DNA from: Polycyclovorans sp964425915
Lineage (GTDB): Bacteria > Pseudomonadota > Gammaproteobacteria > Nevskiales > Nevskiaceae
Direction: 5' to 3'
NCBI GenBank assembly: GCA_964425915.1
Contig: CAYROO010000004.1
Location: forward strand, 358,928-422,927
DNA: 64,000 bases
The notes under the pieces were generated by a model. The model ran no database searches and was not told the origin of the DNA. It saw only the letters and a program-made list of their open reading frames with translations. Positions 17,721 through 26,884 of the stretch are shown piece by piece. Within the stretch, counting starts at the first letter, position 1. Each line of letters begins with the position of its first letter. The translations under genes were made by a program, and so were the position numbers.

Positions 17721-18070
17721 GTCGGGCGATCCGCGCCAAGCGCGCCCGCCAGCAGGGTTTCGATCTTGCTTTGGGTGGTCCCGTTGTCCTGATTGCTGAA
17801 CTGCACGCCAATCCCCTGCAGGCGCTTGTTTTGCGCTGCCTTTGGCGTCACCCACACCACCTTGCCAGCCACCGGTAGGCGTTCCGGGTCTTCCATCAGC
17901 GTCAACAGCATGAACACCTCATCGCCCAGCCGGTACTCCTTGCTGGTGGGAATGAACAGGCCGCCATTCTTCACAAACGGCATGTAGGCCACATACAACG
18001 CCGACTTGTCCTTGATGTTGAGGGTGAGGATGCCCGGCTGGGCGCCACCGGCACGGGTGCTTGTATTCAT
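17708..18070 (-). CDS. pilZ: Type IV pilus PilZ-domain protein
   Basis: A small 120-aa PilZ protein. The stretch LTLNIKDKSALYVAYMPFVK and GGLFIPTSKEYRLGDEVFML is typical of the orphan pilus-assembly PilZ proteins. These often lack the N-terminal RxxxR needed for cyclic-di-GMP binding, and no such motif is visible here. It is the last gene of the holB-tmk-mltG-pabC operon, as in Pseudomonas and Xanthomonas. The ATG at 18070 gives the family length. Confidence 0.92.
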   Translation of the reverse strand: MNTSTRAGGAQPGILTLNIKDKSALYVAYMPFVKNGGLFIPTSKEYRLGDEVFMLLTLMEDPERLPVAGKVVWVTPKAAQNKRLQGIGVQFSNQDNGTTQSKIETLLAGALGADRPTYTL

Positions 18071-18095
18071 CGCGATCGCTCCATCGCCGCAGAGG

Positions 18096-19061
18096 TCAAG
18101 TCGATTGTACGGCGCGCGAAGCCAAACGTGTCTGCCGCCACCATAGGCTGAGCAGTGATTCCAGCACCAACTGGGGGCTGACATTGCCGGCCAGCTCACC
18201 CCGTGCCGCCAGCGCTTCGTCGATGAGGGGATCCAACAAGGGCAGCGGTACCGGCGCCGGGCGGCCGCCCAACGACTGTCGAAGGCACTGGTGCAGCCAT
18301 CGAATCAACCACTCGACGAACAGCGACGCATTGTCCTTGCCCACTTCAGCGGCCATCGCCAGCGGGCTCAGACGGTCGCGCTGAATCTCCGACATCGCCT
18401 GCTGCCAACGACGAAAGTGCGCATCTGTCTGATCGGCCGCCCACGCCACCACCTGCAGCGGCGCGCCGCCCGACCATGGCAACCAGGTGTCATCCACGCC
18501 CTGGGCCTGCAGCCAGGCCTGTGCCTCAGCCACCGGCGGCGGCGCCATCCGCAGTCGTCGGCAACGCGAACGCACCGTCGCCGGCAGGCCGAGCGGGCGC
18601 TCGCTGAGCAGTACCAGCACCGTCTCTGCCGGGGGCTCTTCCAGGGTTTTCAGGACCGCATTGCGGCCGGCTGCATTGAGTTCATCGACCCGGTCAATCA
18701 CCGCGAACTTGCCGTGTCCATTCTGTGCTGCCAGCATCAGGCGTTCGATCATCTCGCGCACCTGATCAATACTGATGTCGCGCTTGAGTCGCCCGCTGCG
18801 CTCGTCCTCGAGACGGCGCAACCACTGTAGGTCGGGATGGCTGCCGGCGATCAACTGCACACAGCTGGGGCATTCACCGCAGGCATGGTCGCCACGGCGC
18901 GCGCACAACAGCGCGGCCACCAGGGCACGGGTGAAACTGCGCTTGCCGATCCCGGCGGGGCCCGACAGCATCAGCGCGTGTCCCAGCTGACCAGCAGCGT
19001 GCTGGCGCAACAAATCGCCCAGCAGCGCAGTCTGCCAAGGCAAAGGCTGCAACAGGCTCAC
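18096..19061 (-). CDS. holB: DNA polymerase III subunit delta prime
   Basis: Clamp-loader subunit that helps load the beta clamp. The 321-aa protein starts MSLLQPLPWQTALLGDLLRQ. It carries a Walker-A-like SGPAGIGKRSF, the zinc-binding cysteines (CARRGDHACGECPSC) and the AAA+ sensor region GRNAVLKTLEEPPAETVLVL. Its start overlaps the tmk stop by 4 bp, and pilZ follows. Confidence 0.93.
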   Translation of the reverse strand: MSLLQPLPWQTALLGDLLRQHAAGQLGHALMLSGPAGIGKRSFTRALVAALLCARRGDHACGECPSCVQLIAGSHPDLQWLRRLEDERSGRLKRDISIDQVREMIERLMLAAQNGHGKFAVIDRVDELNAAGRNAVLKTLEEPPAETVLVLLSERPLGLPATVRSRCRRLRMAPPPVAEAQAWLQAQGVDDTWLPWSGGAPLQVVAWAADQTDAHFRRWQQAMSEIQRDRLSPLAMAAEVGKDNASLFVEWLIRWLHQCLRQSLGGRPAPVPLPLLDPLIDEALAARGELAGNVSPQLVLESLLSLWWRQTRLASRAVQST

Positions 19062-19672
19062 AGCCGCGCCTCCAATACCTGCTCGATGGCGCGGGTGACC
19101 GCGGCTTCTGGCGCGCTGGCGTCAATGACGGCATAGCGCTGTGGCGCCTCGGCCGCTCGGCGCAGAAAAATCTCTCGAATGGCGGTCTGCTGCGCCAAAG
19201 CAGCCCGTTCAAAGCGATTCTCATCGCCGCGATGCCGTGCCCGCTGCAGGCCGTCGGCGGGCGGCAGATCCAGTAGCAGCGTGAGATCGGGACGCCGCGT
19301 CCCCAGCACCCAGTCCGTGAGCTGCGCCAGCATCGTCTCCGGTACGCCCTTGGCCCCCTGGTAGGCAAAGCTGGAGTCAATGAACCGGTCGCACACCACA
19401 TCCTGATCGTCCGCCAGCGCCGGGGCAATGGTGTGCTGCCAGTGTGCCGAACGGGCGGCATACATCAACAGCACTTCAGTGGTGACGTCGACACCTTCCG
19501 TCCAATCACCGAGCACTACAGCCCGGATCGCCTCGGCCAGCGGTGATCCCCCCGGCTCGCGTGTCTGGCAGACCCGCCGGCCCCGCGCCTGCAGCCAGGC
19601 CACCACGGCGCGCGCCTGGGTGGACTTCCCGGCGCCTTCGCCACCCTCCAATGTGATCAGTCGTCCGCTCAT
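19058..19672 (-). CDS. tmk: Thymidylate kinase
   Basis: Phosphorylates dTMP to dTDP. The 204-aa protein has the P-loop EGGEGAGKST, the DRF-type motif VVCDRFIDSSFAYQGA and TREPGGSPLAEAIR. The lid region near LAQQTAIREIFLRRAAE is as expected. It overlaps mltG upstream and holB downstream by 4 bp each, so the three are translationally coupled. Confidence 0.96.
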   Translation of the reverse strand: MSGRLITLEGGEGAGKSTQARAVVAWLQARGRRVCQTREPGGSPLAEAIRAVVLGDWTEGVDVTTEVLLMYAARSAHWQHTIAPALADDQDVVCDRFIDSSFAYQGAKGVPETMLAQLTDWVLGTRRPDLTLLLDLPPADGLQRARHRGDENRFERAALAQQTAIREIFLRRAAEAPQRYAVIDASAPEAAVTRAIEQVLEARL

Positions 19673-20703
19673 GGGCTCCGATTCTCGCGCAGCCGCTGCA
19701 GATAGGCCTGCACGGCACGGTTGTGCTCAGCCAAGGTACGGGAAAACTGATGGGCACCGCTGCCATCACCCCTGGCGACAAAGAACAGTGCGTCGGTTTC
19801 CGCCGGCTGCACTGCGGCCAGGATCGAGGCCTCGCCCGGGAGGCAGATCGGGGTCGGTGGCAGCCCCGCCCGGGTGTAGCTGTTGTAGGGGCCGTCGGCT
19901 TCCAGATCACGCCGACGCAGATTGCCGTCAAAGCGCTCGCCGAGGCCGTAGATGATGGTGGGGTCGGTCTGCAGTCGCATCGCGCGCCGCAGCCGATTGA
20001 TGAACACCCCGGCGACCGCCGCTCGTTCAGATGCCAGGCCGGTCTCCTTCTCGACGATCGAGGCCAGAATCAGCGCCTCATCGGCATCCTTCAGCGGCAG
20101 ATCCGGCTGCCGCTGCGCCCAGGCGCGCGCCAGTGCCGCCGTTTGGGCCCTTGCGGCACGTCGGAGGAACGCCACATCCGTGGTGCCCTTGGGAAAGTGA
20201 TACGTCTCCGGACGCAGCCGCCCTTCGAGATGGGGCACGTCGAGACTCAGCTGACTTGGCAGCGCAGCCAGATCGAGCTCGTCGGAATCGAGCGTTACCG
20301 TAATGGCCGGATGCCGACGCACCGCCTCGATCGCTTGGCGCGCCGTCCAGCCCTCAAGCAGCTGCAGCGCATGCAACACCACATCGCCCTGGCGGAACAG
20401 CAGCAGGCCGTCGCTGACCGTCATACCTGGCCGCAGTCGGTATTCCCCGGCCTGCAACACTGGCGCACCCTGCAACCGGGCCTGCAGCCGCAGCGCCAGC
20501 ACGTCCCGCGAGCGCAGCAGGCCGGCTGCCGACAGATTTCCCAGCACCTGCTGGTAACTGCTACCCGGCGCGATATCGAATGCCATCTCCACGGTCAGCG
20601 GCATCGGCTGTGCCAGGGTCACGCGCAGCAGCTGAACCCCAGCGCCGACGACCAGCAAGACGATCAGCACCAACCACACGACCGTGACGAGGGCGCGCTT
20701 CAT
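19669..20703 (-). CDS. mltG: Endolytic murein transglycosylase MltG
   Basis: Inner-membrane enzyme that cuts nascent glycan strands and sets their length. The 344-aa protein has an N-terminal transmembrane helix (about residues 5-27), then the YceG/LysM-like region. The catalytic-domain motifs are ASIVEKETGLASERAAVAG (with the essential Glu), DPTIIYGLGERFDGNL and YNSYTRAGLPPTPICLPGEA. It lies between pabC and tmk in the usual gammaproteobacterial order, overlapping both by 4 bp. Confidence 0.94.
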   Translation of the reverse strand: MKRALVTVVWLVLIVLLVVGAGVQLLRVTLAQPMPLTVEMAFDIAPGSSYQQVLGNLSAAGLLRSRDVLALRLQARLQGAPVLQAGEYRLRPGMTVSDGLLLFRQGDVVLHALQLLEGWTARQAIEAVRRHPAITVTLDSDELDLAALPSQLSLDVPHLEGRLRPETYHFPKGTTDVAFLRRAARAQTAALARAWAQRQPDLPLKDADEALILASIVEKETGLASERAAVAGVFINRLRRAMRLQTDPTIIYGLGERFDGNLRRRDLEADGPYNSYTRAGLPPTPICLPGEASILAAVQPAETDALFFVARGDGSGAHQFSRTLAEHNRAVQAYLQRLRENRSP

Positions 20704-21497
20704 CGCAATCCCTCATACGCCGCCTGCAGCAAGCGGCACACCGGCCCCGGGGCGGGGAAGGTCCAATGCCCCAAGGAAGCGACCGGTTGGATACCCATCA
20801 CACTGTTCCCGATCAAGACTTCGTCAGCATGTTGCAGCACCGAAGGGGGGGCGGCCACCTCGGTCCAGGACAGCCCCAGCAGAGGGGCCTGCGCCCGCAG
20901 CCAGCGCCGCACGAAACCGTCAACGCCGGCCGTCATGGTGGGTGTCAGCAGCCGATCAGCCACCACCCAGAACAGCGAGCTGCGGCTGCCACAGGCGAGA
21001 TGTCCCCCTGCGTCACACAACAGTGTCTCATCGACGGCGGACGGCCAATCCCGGCTGGCCAGCACCTGAGGCAGGCGATTGAGATGCTTGATACCGGCGA
21101 GCTCGGTCACGATCGGCAACACCTGATCTCCGAATACACAGCGCATGGGGCCGGACGGCGGTGGTGGCGCCCGTGCAGCGTCCACCACCCGCAGCGTCTG
21201 TGCCGCGGTGCTGCCATAGCCTCGGCCGTCGGTGGCGCGCACCGCAATCCAACGCAGCACACCCGCCTCGGGGCTCGCTTCCAGCGCCCGCAGACTGTCG
21301 TCCATCCAGGTGTTCAGCGGCGCCACCGCCATTCGCAGCCGCGCTGCGTCCTCCGCCAGAATCGACCATTGACGCTCAGCCGCCACCACATGGCCGCGGC
21401 GCACGCTGAGGGTCCTGAACACCCCGTCGCCATAGACCAAGCCGCGCATCAGCGCGCTCAGCGCCGGCAGCGGCTGCCCCTCCACCAGCGGCGTCAC
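20700..21497 (-). CDS. pabC: Aminodeoxychorismate lyase
   Basis: PLP-dependent class IV aminotransferase-fold enzyme that releases p-aminobenzoate from aminodeoxychorismate for folate synthesis. The PLP lysine is in ELAGIKHLNRL. VYGDGVFRTLSVRRG near the N terminus and CGSRSSLFWV are family motifs. I chose the GTG at 21497, which overlaps the pabB stop, because the sequence upstream of it in frame does not resemble the family; this gives 265 aa, the usual length. Confidence 0.92.
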   Translation of the reverse strand: MTPLVEGQPLPALSALMRGLVYGDGVFRTLSVRRGHVVAAERQWSILAEDAARLRMAVAPLNTWMDDSLRALEASPEAGVLRWIAVRATDGRGYGSTAAQTLRVVDAARAPPPPSGPMRCVFGDQVLPIVTELAGIKHLNRLPQVLASRDWPSAVDETLLCDAGGHLACGSRSSLFWVVADRLLTPTMTAGVDGFVRRWLRAQAPLLGLSWTEVAAPPSVLQHADEVLIGNSVMGIQPVASLGHWTFPAPGPVCRLLQAAYEGLR

Positions 21498-22798
21498 GCC
21501 GCCTCCCGTAGGGCATTGACCAGGCCGCGCGCCTTGGCGTCGGTCTCCGCCAGCTCTGCGGCTGGGGTGGAGTCGGCGACGATACCCGCGCCGACCCGGA
21601 ACCGCAGCGCGGAACCGTCCACCTCCAGGCTGCGAATAAGGATGTTGCTGTCGAAGCGACCGCAGCGGGACAGGTAGCCGACGGTGCCGGTGTAGGCGCC
21701 GCGCGGGCCGCTCTCCAGCTCGCGAATGATCTCCATGCACCGCACCTTGGGGCAGCCCGTAATGGTGCCGCCCGGAAACACCGCCCGCAGGGCGGCACCC
21801 GGCCCGACCCCCGGCCGCAGGCGGCCTCGCACATTGGACACCAGATGGTGGACATGGGCGTAGCTCTCCAGGCCCATGAGCTCGTCCACCGCCACACTGC
21901 CGGGCTGACAGACACGGCCCAGGTCGTTGCGTTCGAGGTCGATCAGCATGATGTGCTCGGCGCGTTCCTTGGCACTGGCTTCGAGCGCGGCGCGGGCGGC
22001 AGCATCGGCCTCAGCCGTGTCGCCACGCGGCCGGGTGCCGGCAATCGGCCGGGTCTGCACACCGCCAGCGTCAATCGACAGCATGCGCTCCGGCGAGGAG
22101 CTCAATATCGCAGGTCCTGGCCCCAGCAGGCTGGCTGCAAATGGCGCGGGATTGTGACGGCGCAAGGCCGCATAGACCGCCAGGGCCTGCGTATCGCCCG
22201 CCAGCACGCCTTCCCAGGCGCGAGACAGGTTCACTTGGAACACGTCGCCCGCCTGCAGATACTGCAGCACCCGCTCCACCCCATTGAGGAACCGCGCTGC
22301 CGGCTCCGGCGTCAGCGCCAGCAACCGCGGGGGTGCGAGGCACGGGGCTGGTGCCGCCAGCGCCGCTGCCAGCAGCGCCTCCGCATCGGCCAGATCGTGT
22401 TCGGAGACCGCGTAGAGCTGGCCGAGCCGGCGGTCGCGGACCAGTGCGCGGGGACAGCGCGCCAGCCAGGCATCGGGGCAGCCGGCTGCGGCGGCGTGGA
22501 ACGGCACGCCCGGCTCAACCCAACGCGCCGCTTCGTAGCCCAGATACACCAACCAACCGCCGAGGAAGGGCAGCAAAGGATGCGGCGGCAGCGAAGGCAT
22601 CGTGGCGGCGGCGGCATCCAGTGCGAGAAAAGGATCGCCCGCGCACTGCACGGCCTCCGGACGCGCCATCAGCAGGTCGAACCGACCGGACCGCGGGTGA
22701 CCGGCGACGCTCTCCAGTAGAAAGGGAAAGGCTTCAGGATCGGCCGCGTGAAGATTGAAAAGATCTTTATCGAAAGACGCTTGTGCGATAAAGCTCAC
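21494..22798 (-). CDS. pabB: Aminodeoxychorismate synthase component I
   Basis: Converts chorismate plus ammonia to aminodeoxychorismate. The chorismate-binding domain is clear: RPIAGTRPRGDTAEADA, SPERMLSIDAGGVQ, HIMLIDLERNDLGRV and the signature FPGGTITGCPKVRCMEII. The glutamine amidotransferase partner PabA is not nearby. The start is uncertain; the GTG at 22798, 17 bp after the fabF stop, gives 434 aa, and no ATG in frame lies in the right place. Confidence 0.92.
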   Translation of the reverse strand: MSFIAQASFDKDLFNLHAADPEAFPFLLESVAGHPRSGRFDLLMARPEAVQCAGDPFLALDAAAATMPSLPPHPLLPFLGGWLVYLGYEAARWVEPGVPFHAAAAGCPDAWLARCPRALVRDRRLGQLYAVSEHDLADAEALLAAALAAPAPCLAPPRLLALTPEPAARFLNGVERVLQYLQAGDVFQVNLSRAWEGVLAGDTQALAVYAALRRHNPAPFAASLLGPGPAILSSSPERMLSIDAGGVQTRPIAGTRPRGDTAEADAAARAALEASAKERAEHIMLIDLERNDLGRVCQPGSVAVDELMGLESYAHVHHLVSNVRGRLRPGVGPGAALRAVFPGGTITGCPKVRCMEIIRELESGPRGAYTGTVGYLSRCGRFDSNILIRSLEVDGSALRFRVGAGIVADSTPAAELAETDAKARGLVNALREAA

Positions 22799-22814
22799 GT
22801 CAAGGATGAAGTCA

Positions 22815-24056
22815 TTAACGGTAGCGACGGAATGCCAGCGTGCCGTTGGTGCCACCGAAGCCGAAGGAGTTCGACAGCACCACTTCGACCTTGCCTTCCC
22901 GGGCGGCGTGTGGGACGTAGTCGAGGTCACACTTGGGATCGGGATTGTCGAGGTTGATCGTCGGCGGCACCACCTGGTCCTGCAGCACCAGGGCCGAAAT
23001 CACCGCTTCAAGCCCGCCAGCCGCACCCAGCAAGTGGCCGGTCATCGACTTGGTGGACGACACCCACAGGCGATACGCATGGTCGCCGAAGGCGGCCTTG
23101 ATCGCGACGGTCTCGGCCACATCACCGGCCGGCGTCGAGGTGCCATGCGCGTTGATGTAGTCAACATCCGTCGGGTCGAGACGCGCATCGCGCAGGGCGG
23201 CCTGCATGGCACGGCGGGCGCCGTTGCCATCTTCAGGCGGCAGCGTGATGTGATACGCATCGCTGGACATGCCAAAGCCGATGATCTCGGCATAGATGCG
23301 GGCCCCACGCGCCTGCGCACTCTCCAGCGATTCCAGCACCAGCACGCCGGCACCGTCGCCGAGCACAAAACCGTCGCGGTCGACATCGAACGGCCGGCTG
23401 GCCTTCTCCGGCGCATCGTTGCGGGTCGACAACGCCCGCGCCTGGCAGAACCCCGCCATACCGGCCGGGGCGGAGCCAAACTCGGCGCCGCCGGCAACGA
23501 AGATATCGGCATCACCATGGACGATCATGCGGTAGGCCATGCCGATAGCGTGTGCGCCCGTGGTGCAGGCACTCACGGTGGCCAGGTTGGGGCCGGTGAT
23601 GCCGAGATCGATCGACACATGCCCCGACACCATGTTGATGATGGAGGACGGCACGAAGAACGGAGAGATCCGACGTGGACCACTCTCGTGCAACTGCCGG
23701 ATCTCACGCTCGATGGTGCCGATACCGCCGATACCCGAACCGATGCAGACGCCAATGCGCTCGCGGTTGGCATCGGTAATCTCAAGCCCGGCGTCCGCGA
23801 CGGCCTGTTTGGCTGCCGCCACCCCGAAGTGAATGAAGGGATCAACGCGCTTGGCCTCTTTCGGCCCCATCCACTGGGTCGCGTCGAAGTCCTTGATCAT
23901 CCCGCCAAAGCGGGTGGTGTAGGCAGAGGCGTCGTAGCCGGTCAACGGCCCGATCCCTGAGCGCCCCGCCTTAAGGGCTTCCCAGGCAGTCTCGACAGTG
24001 TTGCCGACCGGGGATATCACCCCCAGGCCGGTGATGACGACTCGACTTCGGCTCAT
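22815..24056 (-). CDS. fabF: 3-oxoacyl-ACP synthase II
   Basis: Elongating condensing enzyme of type II fatty acid synthesis. The 413-aa protein has the Cys-His-His triad: C164 in VSACTTGAHA, His in NAHGTSTPAGD and His in SMTGHLLGAAGG. It lies between acpP and pabB. A G+C-rich hairpin with a U tract precedes it, so its expression is probably reduced relative to acpP. Confidence 0.97.
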   Translation of the reverse strand: MSRSRVVITGLGVISPVGNTVETAWEALKAGRSGIGPLTGYDASAYTTRFGGMIKDFDATQWMGPKEAKRVDPFIHFGVAAAKQAVADAGLEITDANRERIGVCIGSGIGGIGTIEREIRQLHESGPRRISPFFVPSSIINMVSGHVSIDLGITGPNLATVSACTTGAHAIGMAYRMIVHGDADIFVAGGAEFGSAPAGMAGFCQARALSTRNDAPEKASRPFDVDRDGFVLGDGAGVLVLESLESAQARGARIYAEIIGFGMSSDAYHITLPPEDGNGARRAMQAALRDARLDPTDVDYINAHGTSTPAGDVAETVAIKAAFGDHAYRLWVSSTKSMTGHLLGAAGGLEAVISALVLQDQVVPPTINLDNPDPKCDLDYVPHAAREGKVEVVLSNSFGFGGTNGTLAFRRYR

Positions 24057-24091
24057 GAAGGCCTCTGCGTGAAAGTTTCAACGGTCAAACG

Positions 24092-24122
24092 AAAAAGCGG
24101 CGCGCCCCAAGCGGGGCGCGCC
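24092..24122 (-). terminator. Intercistronic terminator/attenuator between acpP and fabF
   Basis: A perfect 10-bp stem GGCGCGCCCC / GGGGCGCGCC with a 4-base loop, followed on the minus strand by GC then five U residues. It lies about 20 bp after the acpP stop and would cut transcription before fabF. Confidence 0.75.
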
Positions 24123-24141
24123 TGCCACATCAGCTCGCCGA

Positions 24142-24387
24142 TCAGCCGTTCTGCGGGGCGTGCGTGCGGATGTAGTTGAGGACGTCCTGGAAGGTCACGA
24201 TCTTCTCGGCTTCTTCGTCCGGAATGTCGATCTCGAACTCTTCTTCGAGCGCCATCACCAGTTCCACCGTGTCAAGAGAATCGGCGCCGAGATCTTCGAC
24301 GAACGAAGCTTCCGGGGTGATCTGATCCTCAGCCACGGAAAGCTGTTCCGCGATGATCTTTTTGACTTTCTCTTCGAGACTGCTCAT
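24142..24387 (-). CDS. acpP: Acyl carrier protein
   Basis: Carries growing acyl chains on a phosphopantetheine arm. The 81-aa acidic protein has the attachment motif GADSLDTVEL with the modified Ser at position 37, and starts MSSLEEKVKKIIAEQL after an AGGAGTGA ribosome site. The gene lies between fabG and fabF in the standard order. The hairpin downstream fits the very high abundance of this protein relative to FabF. Confidence 0.98.
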   Translation of the reverse strand: MSSLEEKVKKIIAEQLSVAEDQITPEASFVEDLGADSLDTVELVMALEEEFEIDIPDEEAEKIVTFQDVLNYIRTHAPQNG

Positions 24388-24485
24388 GCGTCACTCCTGA
24401 CGATTGTGGGGCCGTTAAGCCACCATAGTGTAGTGCCATACCACGGGGGCAGCAGCCCCCATCCCGGCCCAGCGCTTCAAGCGCG

Positions 24486-25220
24486 CTAGGCCATATGCAG
24501 CCCGCCATTGACATGGAGGGTTTCACCGGTGATGTAACCGGCCTCGCGGGAGGCCAGAAACGTCACAGCGGCGGCAATGTCGTCGGGTGCGCCGAGCCGT
24601 CCGGTCGGCACCCCCTGCAGCAGTCGCTCGCGCGCCTCGGTCGGCAGCGCAGCGGTCATGTCGGTCTCGATGAAACCGGGCGCGACCACGTTGACCGTGA
24701 TGTTACGGGAGCCGATCTCCTGGGCCAGCGATTTCGAGAATCCGACCAGCCCGGCCTTCGCGGCGCAATAATTGGCCTGCCCCGGGTTGCCACGCGTGCC
24801 CACCACCGAGCCGATGTTGATGATGCGGCCATAGCGCGCTTTCATCATCCCCTTGAGGACCGCGCGTGACAGGCGGAACACGCTGGACAGGTCGGTGTCG
24901 ATCACCTCAGACCAGTCCTCGTCTTTCATGCGCATCAGCAGTTGGTCGCGGGTGACGCCAGCATTGTTGACGAGGATCGAGGGCGTCCCAATCGCCTCCA
25001 GCAGCGCGGCAATGCCGGCAGTGTCGCGAACATCCAGCACCCGGCCGCAGCCGCCCATGGGCGCTAGCGCCGCATCAATGGCTTCAGCGCCGGCGGCGCT
25101 GGTGGCGGTGCCGGTCACCTTCACACCCTCCGCAGCCAGGCGCAGGGCAATCGCCCGGCCGATGCCACGGCTGGCACCCGTCACCAGGGCGGTATCGCCC
25201 TCAAAGCGGGAAACAGTCAT
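24486..25220 (-). CDS. fabG: 3-oxoacyl-ACP reductase
   Basis: NADPH-dependent reduction of 3-oxoacyl-ACP. The 244-aa short-chain dehydrogenase has TGASRGIGRAIALRLA, NNAGVTRDQLLMRM, catalytic Ser in NIGSVVGTRGNPGQ, and YCAAK with catalytic Tyr/Lys. It lies 17 bp downstream of fabD and about 100 bp upstream of acpP. Confidence 0.97.
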   Translation of the reverse strand: MTVSRFEGDTALVTGASRGIGRAIALRLAAEGVKVTGTATSAAGAEAIDAALAPMGGCGRVLDVRDTAGIAALLEAIGTPSILVNNAGVTRDQLLMRMKDEDWSEVIDTDLSSVFRLSRAVLKGMMKARYGRIINIGSVVGTRGNPGQANYCAAKAGLVGFSKSLAQEIGSRNITVNVVAPGFIETDMTAALPTEARERLLQGVPTGRLGAPDDIAAAVTFLASREAGYITGETLHVNGGLHMA

Positions 25221-25237
25221 ACCTTTCTCTCACCAAA

Positions 25238-26179
25238 TCAGGTCGGCTGGCCTGCCGTCACGGCGGCATAGGCAGCTTCGAGGGCGCCTTGTTCTTCCAG
25301 CGCAAACGTGTCGACACCCTTGACGATGCGCTTGTTCAATCCGGCAAGGACCTTGCCAGGACCGCATTCTATATAGCGCTGCACACCACTGTCCCGCAGG
25401 TACTCGATGGTCGTGGTCCATCTCACCGGCTGGCACAGCTGGGCGGACAGCGCCTCACGCACGGCAGCGGCAGCACTGCGCGGGCGAGCATCCACGTTGT
25501 GGATGACCGGGATATTGCAGCCGGCAATCTCGGTCTGGGCCAAACGTTCGGCCAGTCGTTCGGCTGCCGGCATCATCAGGCTGCAGTGCGACGGCACCGA
25601 CACCGGCAGACGGACCAGCATGCGCGCACCGGCTGCCTTGCCATTGGCTTCCAGCCAGTCCAGCGCGGCGCGAGCACCGGCCACCACCACCTGCCCTGGC
25701 GCGTTGTAGTTCACCGGCGACAGTACCGCCTCCAGCGGACAGTCGGCGCAGAGCGCTTCGACCTGGGCATCGTCGAGACCGATCACCGCGACCATGCCGC
25801 CCTCGCCTTCAGGGACAGCGTTCTGCATCAGTTCGCCGCGCAGTGCGACGAGCTGCAGCGCTTCATCAAAGCGCAGGGCGCCGGCCGCCACCAGCGCGGT
25901 GTACTCACCCAGGCTGTGCCCGGCAAGCGCCGACGGCGCCGGGGCGGCCAGCGTCTGCCAGCAGCGCCACAGCGCCATGCCGGCCGCCAGCAGGGCTGGC
26001 TGCGTCTTCGCGGTCTGATTCAGCTGCGCCTCGGGGCCGTCACGCACCAGCCCCAGCAGATCCCATCCCAACGCGTCCGAGGCTTCCTCGAAAGTCTGCC
26101 GGACAACCGGCTGCGGCAGACCCTGGAGCATGCCGACGGACTGCGAACCCTGCCCTGGAAAGAGCATTGCGTAGGTCAT
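25238..26179 (-). CDS. fabD: Malonyl-CoA:ACP transacylase
   Basis: Loads malonate onto ACP. The 313-aa protein has the substrate-entry motif FPGQGSQSVGML at the N terminus, the nucleophile elbow AGHSLGEYTALVAAG and the C-terminal IECGPGKVLAGLNKRI. The start abuts the stop of the rhombosortase gene, implying co-transcription. The usual upstream genes plsX and fabH are absent at this locus. Confidence 0.97.
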   Translation of the reverse strand: MTYAMLFPGQGSQSVGMLQGLPQPVVRQTFEEASDALGWDLLGLVRDGPEAQLNQTAKTQPALLAAGMALWRCWQTLAAPAPSALAGHSLGEYTALVAAGALRFDEALQLVALRGELMQNAVPEGEGGMVAVIGLDDAQVEALCADCPLEAVLSPVNYNAPGQVVVAGARAALDWLEANGKAAGARMLVRLPVSVPSHCSLMMPAAERLAERLAQTEIAGCNIPVIHNVDARPRSAAAAVREALSAQLCQPVRWTTTIEYLRDSGVQRYIECGPGKVLAGLNKRIVKGVDTFALEEQGALEAAYAAVTAGQPT

Positions 26180-26842
26180 TTAGTCGTCGTTTGATGTATC
26201 GGGGGCCGAGACATTGACGGCAGCACGCAGGCGCGTCAAGCCTTCACAAGCGCTCAAAAATATGACAGCGGACGCAGCGCCAAAGGCATGGGACTGGGTG
26301 ATGACACGCCCACCGATCAGGGCTTGGTCGGTCACGCTGCCGCCCGCCAGCCCCTCCCATGCCAGCTTGCCCGCCAGCAACACAAGGGCCGCCAGCGCCA
26401 GTCGGTCGCGTTGGCGCACCTGTGCCCACAGTCCGAGTACAAACAAGCCATGCAGCAATCCAGACAACCCGACAAACCACTGCAGCGACGGCATCCACCA
26501 GAGCAGCCCAAGGCTGGTGCCAGCCGCCAGCACGCCCAGGCGCAGCAGCCAGCCGACCCGCGACCAGCGAACCGGGCATATCAGCGCGAACAGCCAGAGT
26601 GCGCCGAGGTTCAGCAGCAGATGCCAGGTCCCGAGATGGATGAAGTGGGCGCTCCATAGACGCCACAGCTGGCCGTCGAGAATGGCCGCACGCTGGTAGG
26701 CCAGCACAGGAAACAGCGCCGCATGCAGGACCTGCGTGACCACCATCAACAGGGTCATGGCCAACAGCGGTCCCGACAATGCCGTCGACCGCCATCCCGC
26801 TGTCACGGGGGTTTCGGACCCCTTTGTTATCATCGACGCCAC
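26180..26842 (-). CDS. rrtA: Rhombosortase (GlyGly-CTERM processing intramembrane protease)
   Basis: Rhomboid-family serine protease of the rhombosortase subfamily. Such enzymes cleave GlyGly-CTERM tails from proteins that are often exported by the type II pathway. The 220-aa protein has about six hydrophobic segments. The catalytic Ser is in WFVGLSGLLHGLFVLGL, the catalytic His in QSHAFGAASAVIFL, and the TM2 motif LWRLWSAHFIHLGTWHLLLN is typical. It ends one base before fabD and is divergent from gspG. No GlyGly-CTERM substrate is encoded in this window. Confidence 0.85.
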   Translation of the reverse strand: MASMITKGSETPVTAGWRSTALSGPLLAMTLLMVVTQVLHAALFPVLAYQRAAILDGQLWRLWSAHFIHLGTWHLLLNLGALWLFALICPVRWSRVGWLLRLGVLAAGTSLGLLWWMPSLQWFVGLSGLLHGLFVLGLWAQVRQRDRLALAALVLLAGKLAWEGLAGGSVTDQALIGGRVITQSHAFGAASAVIFLSACEGLTRLRAAVNVSAPDTSNDD

Positions 26843-26884
26843 CGGCAGGCCGCCGGCCTTTCACTTCTTCGCATCGAGTCCCTC

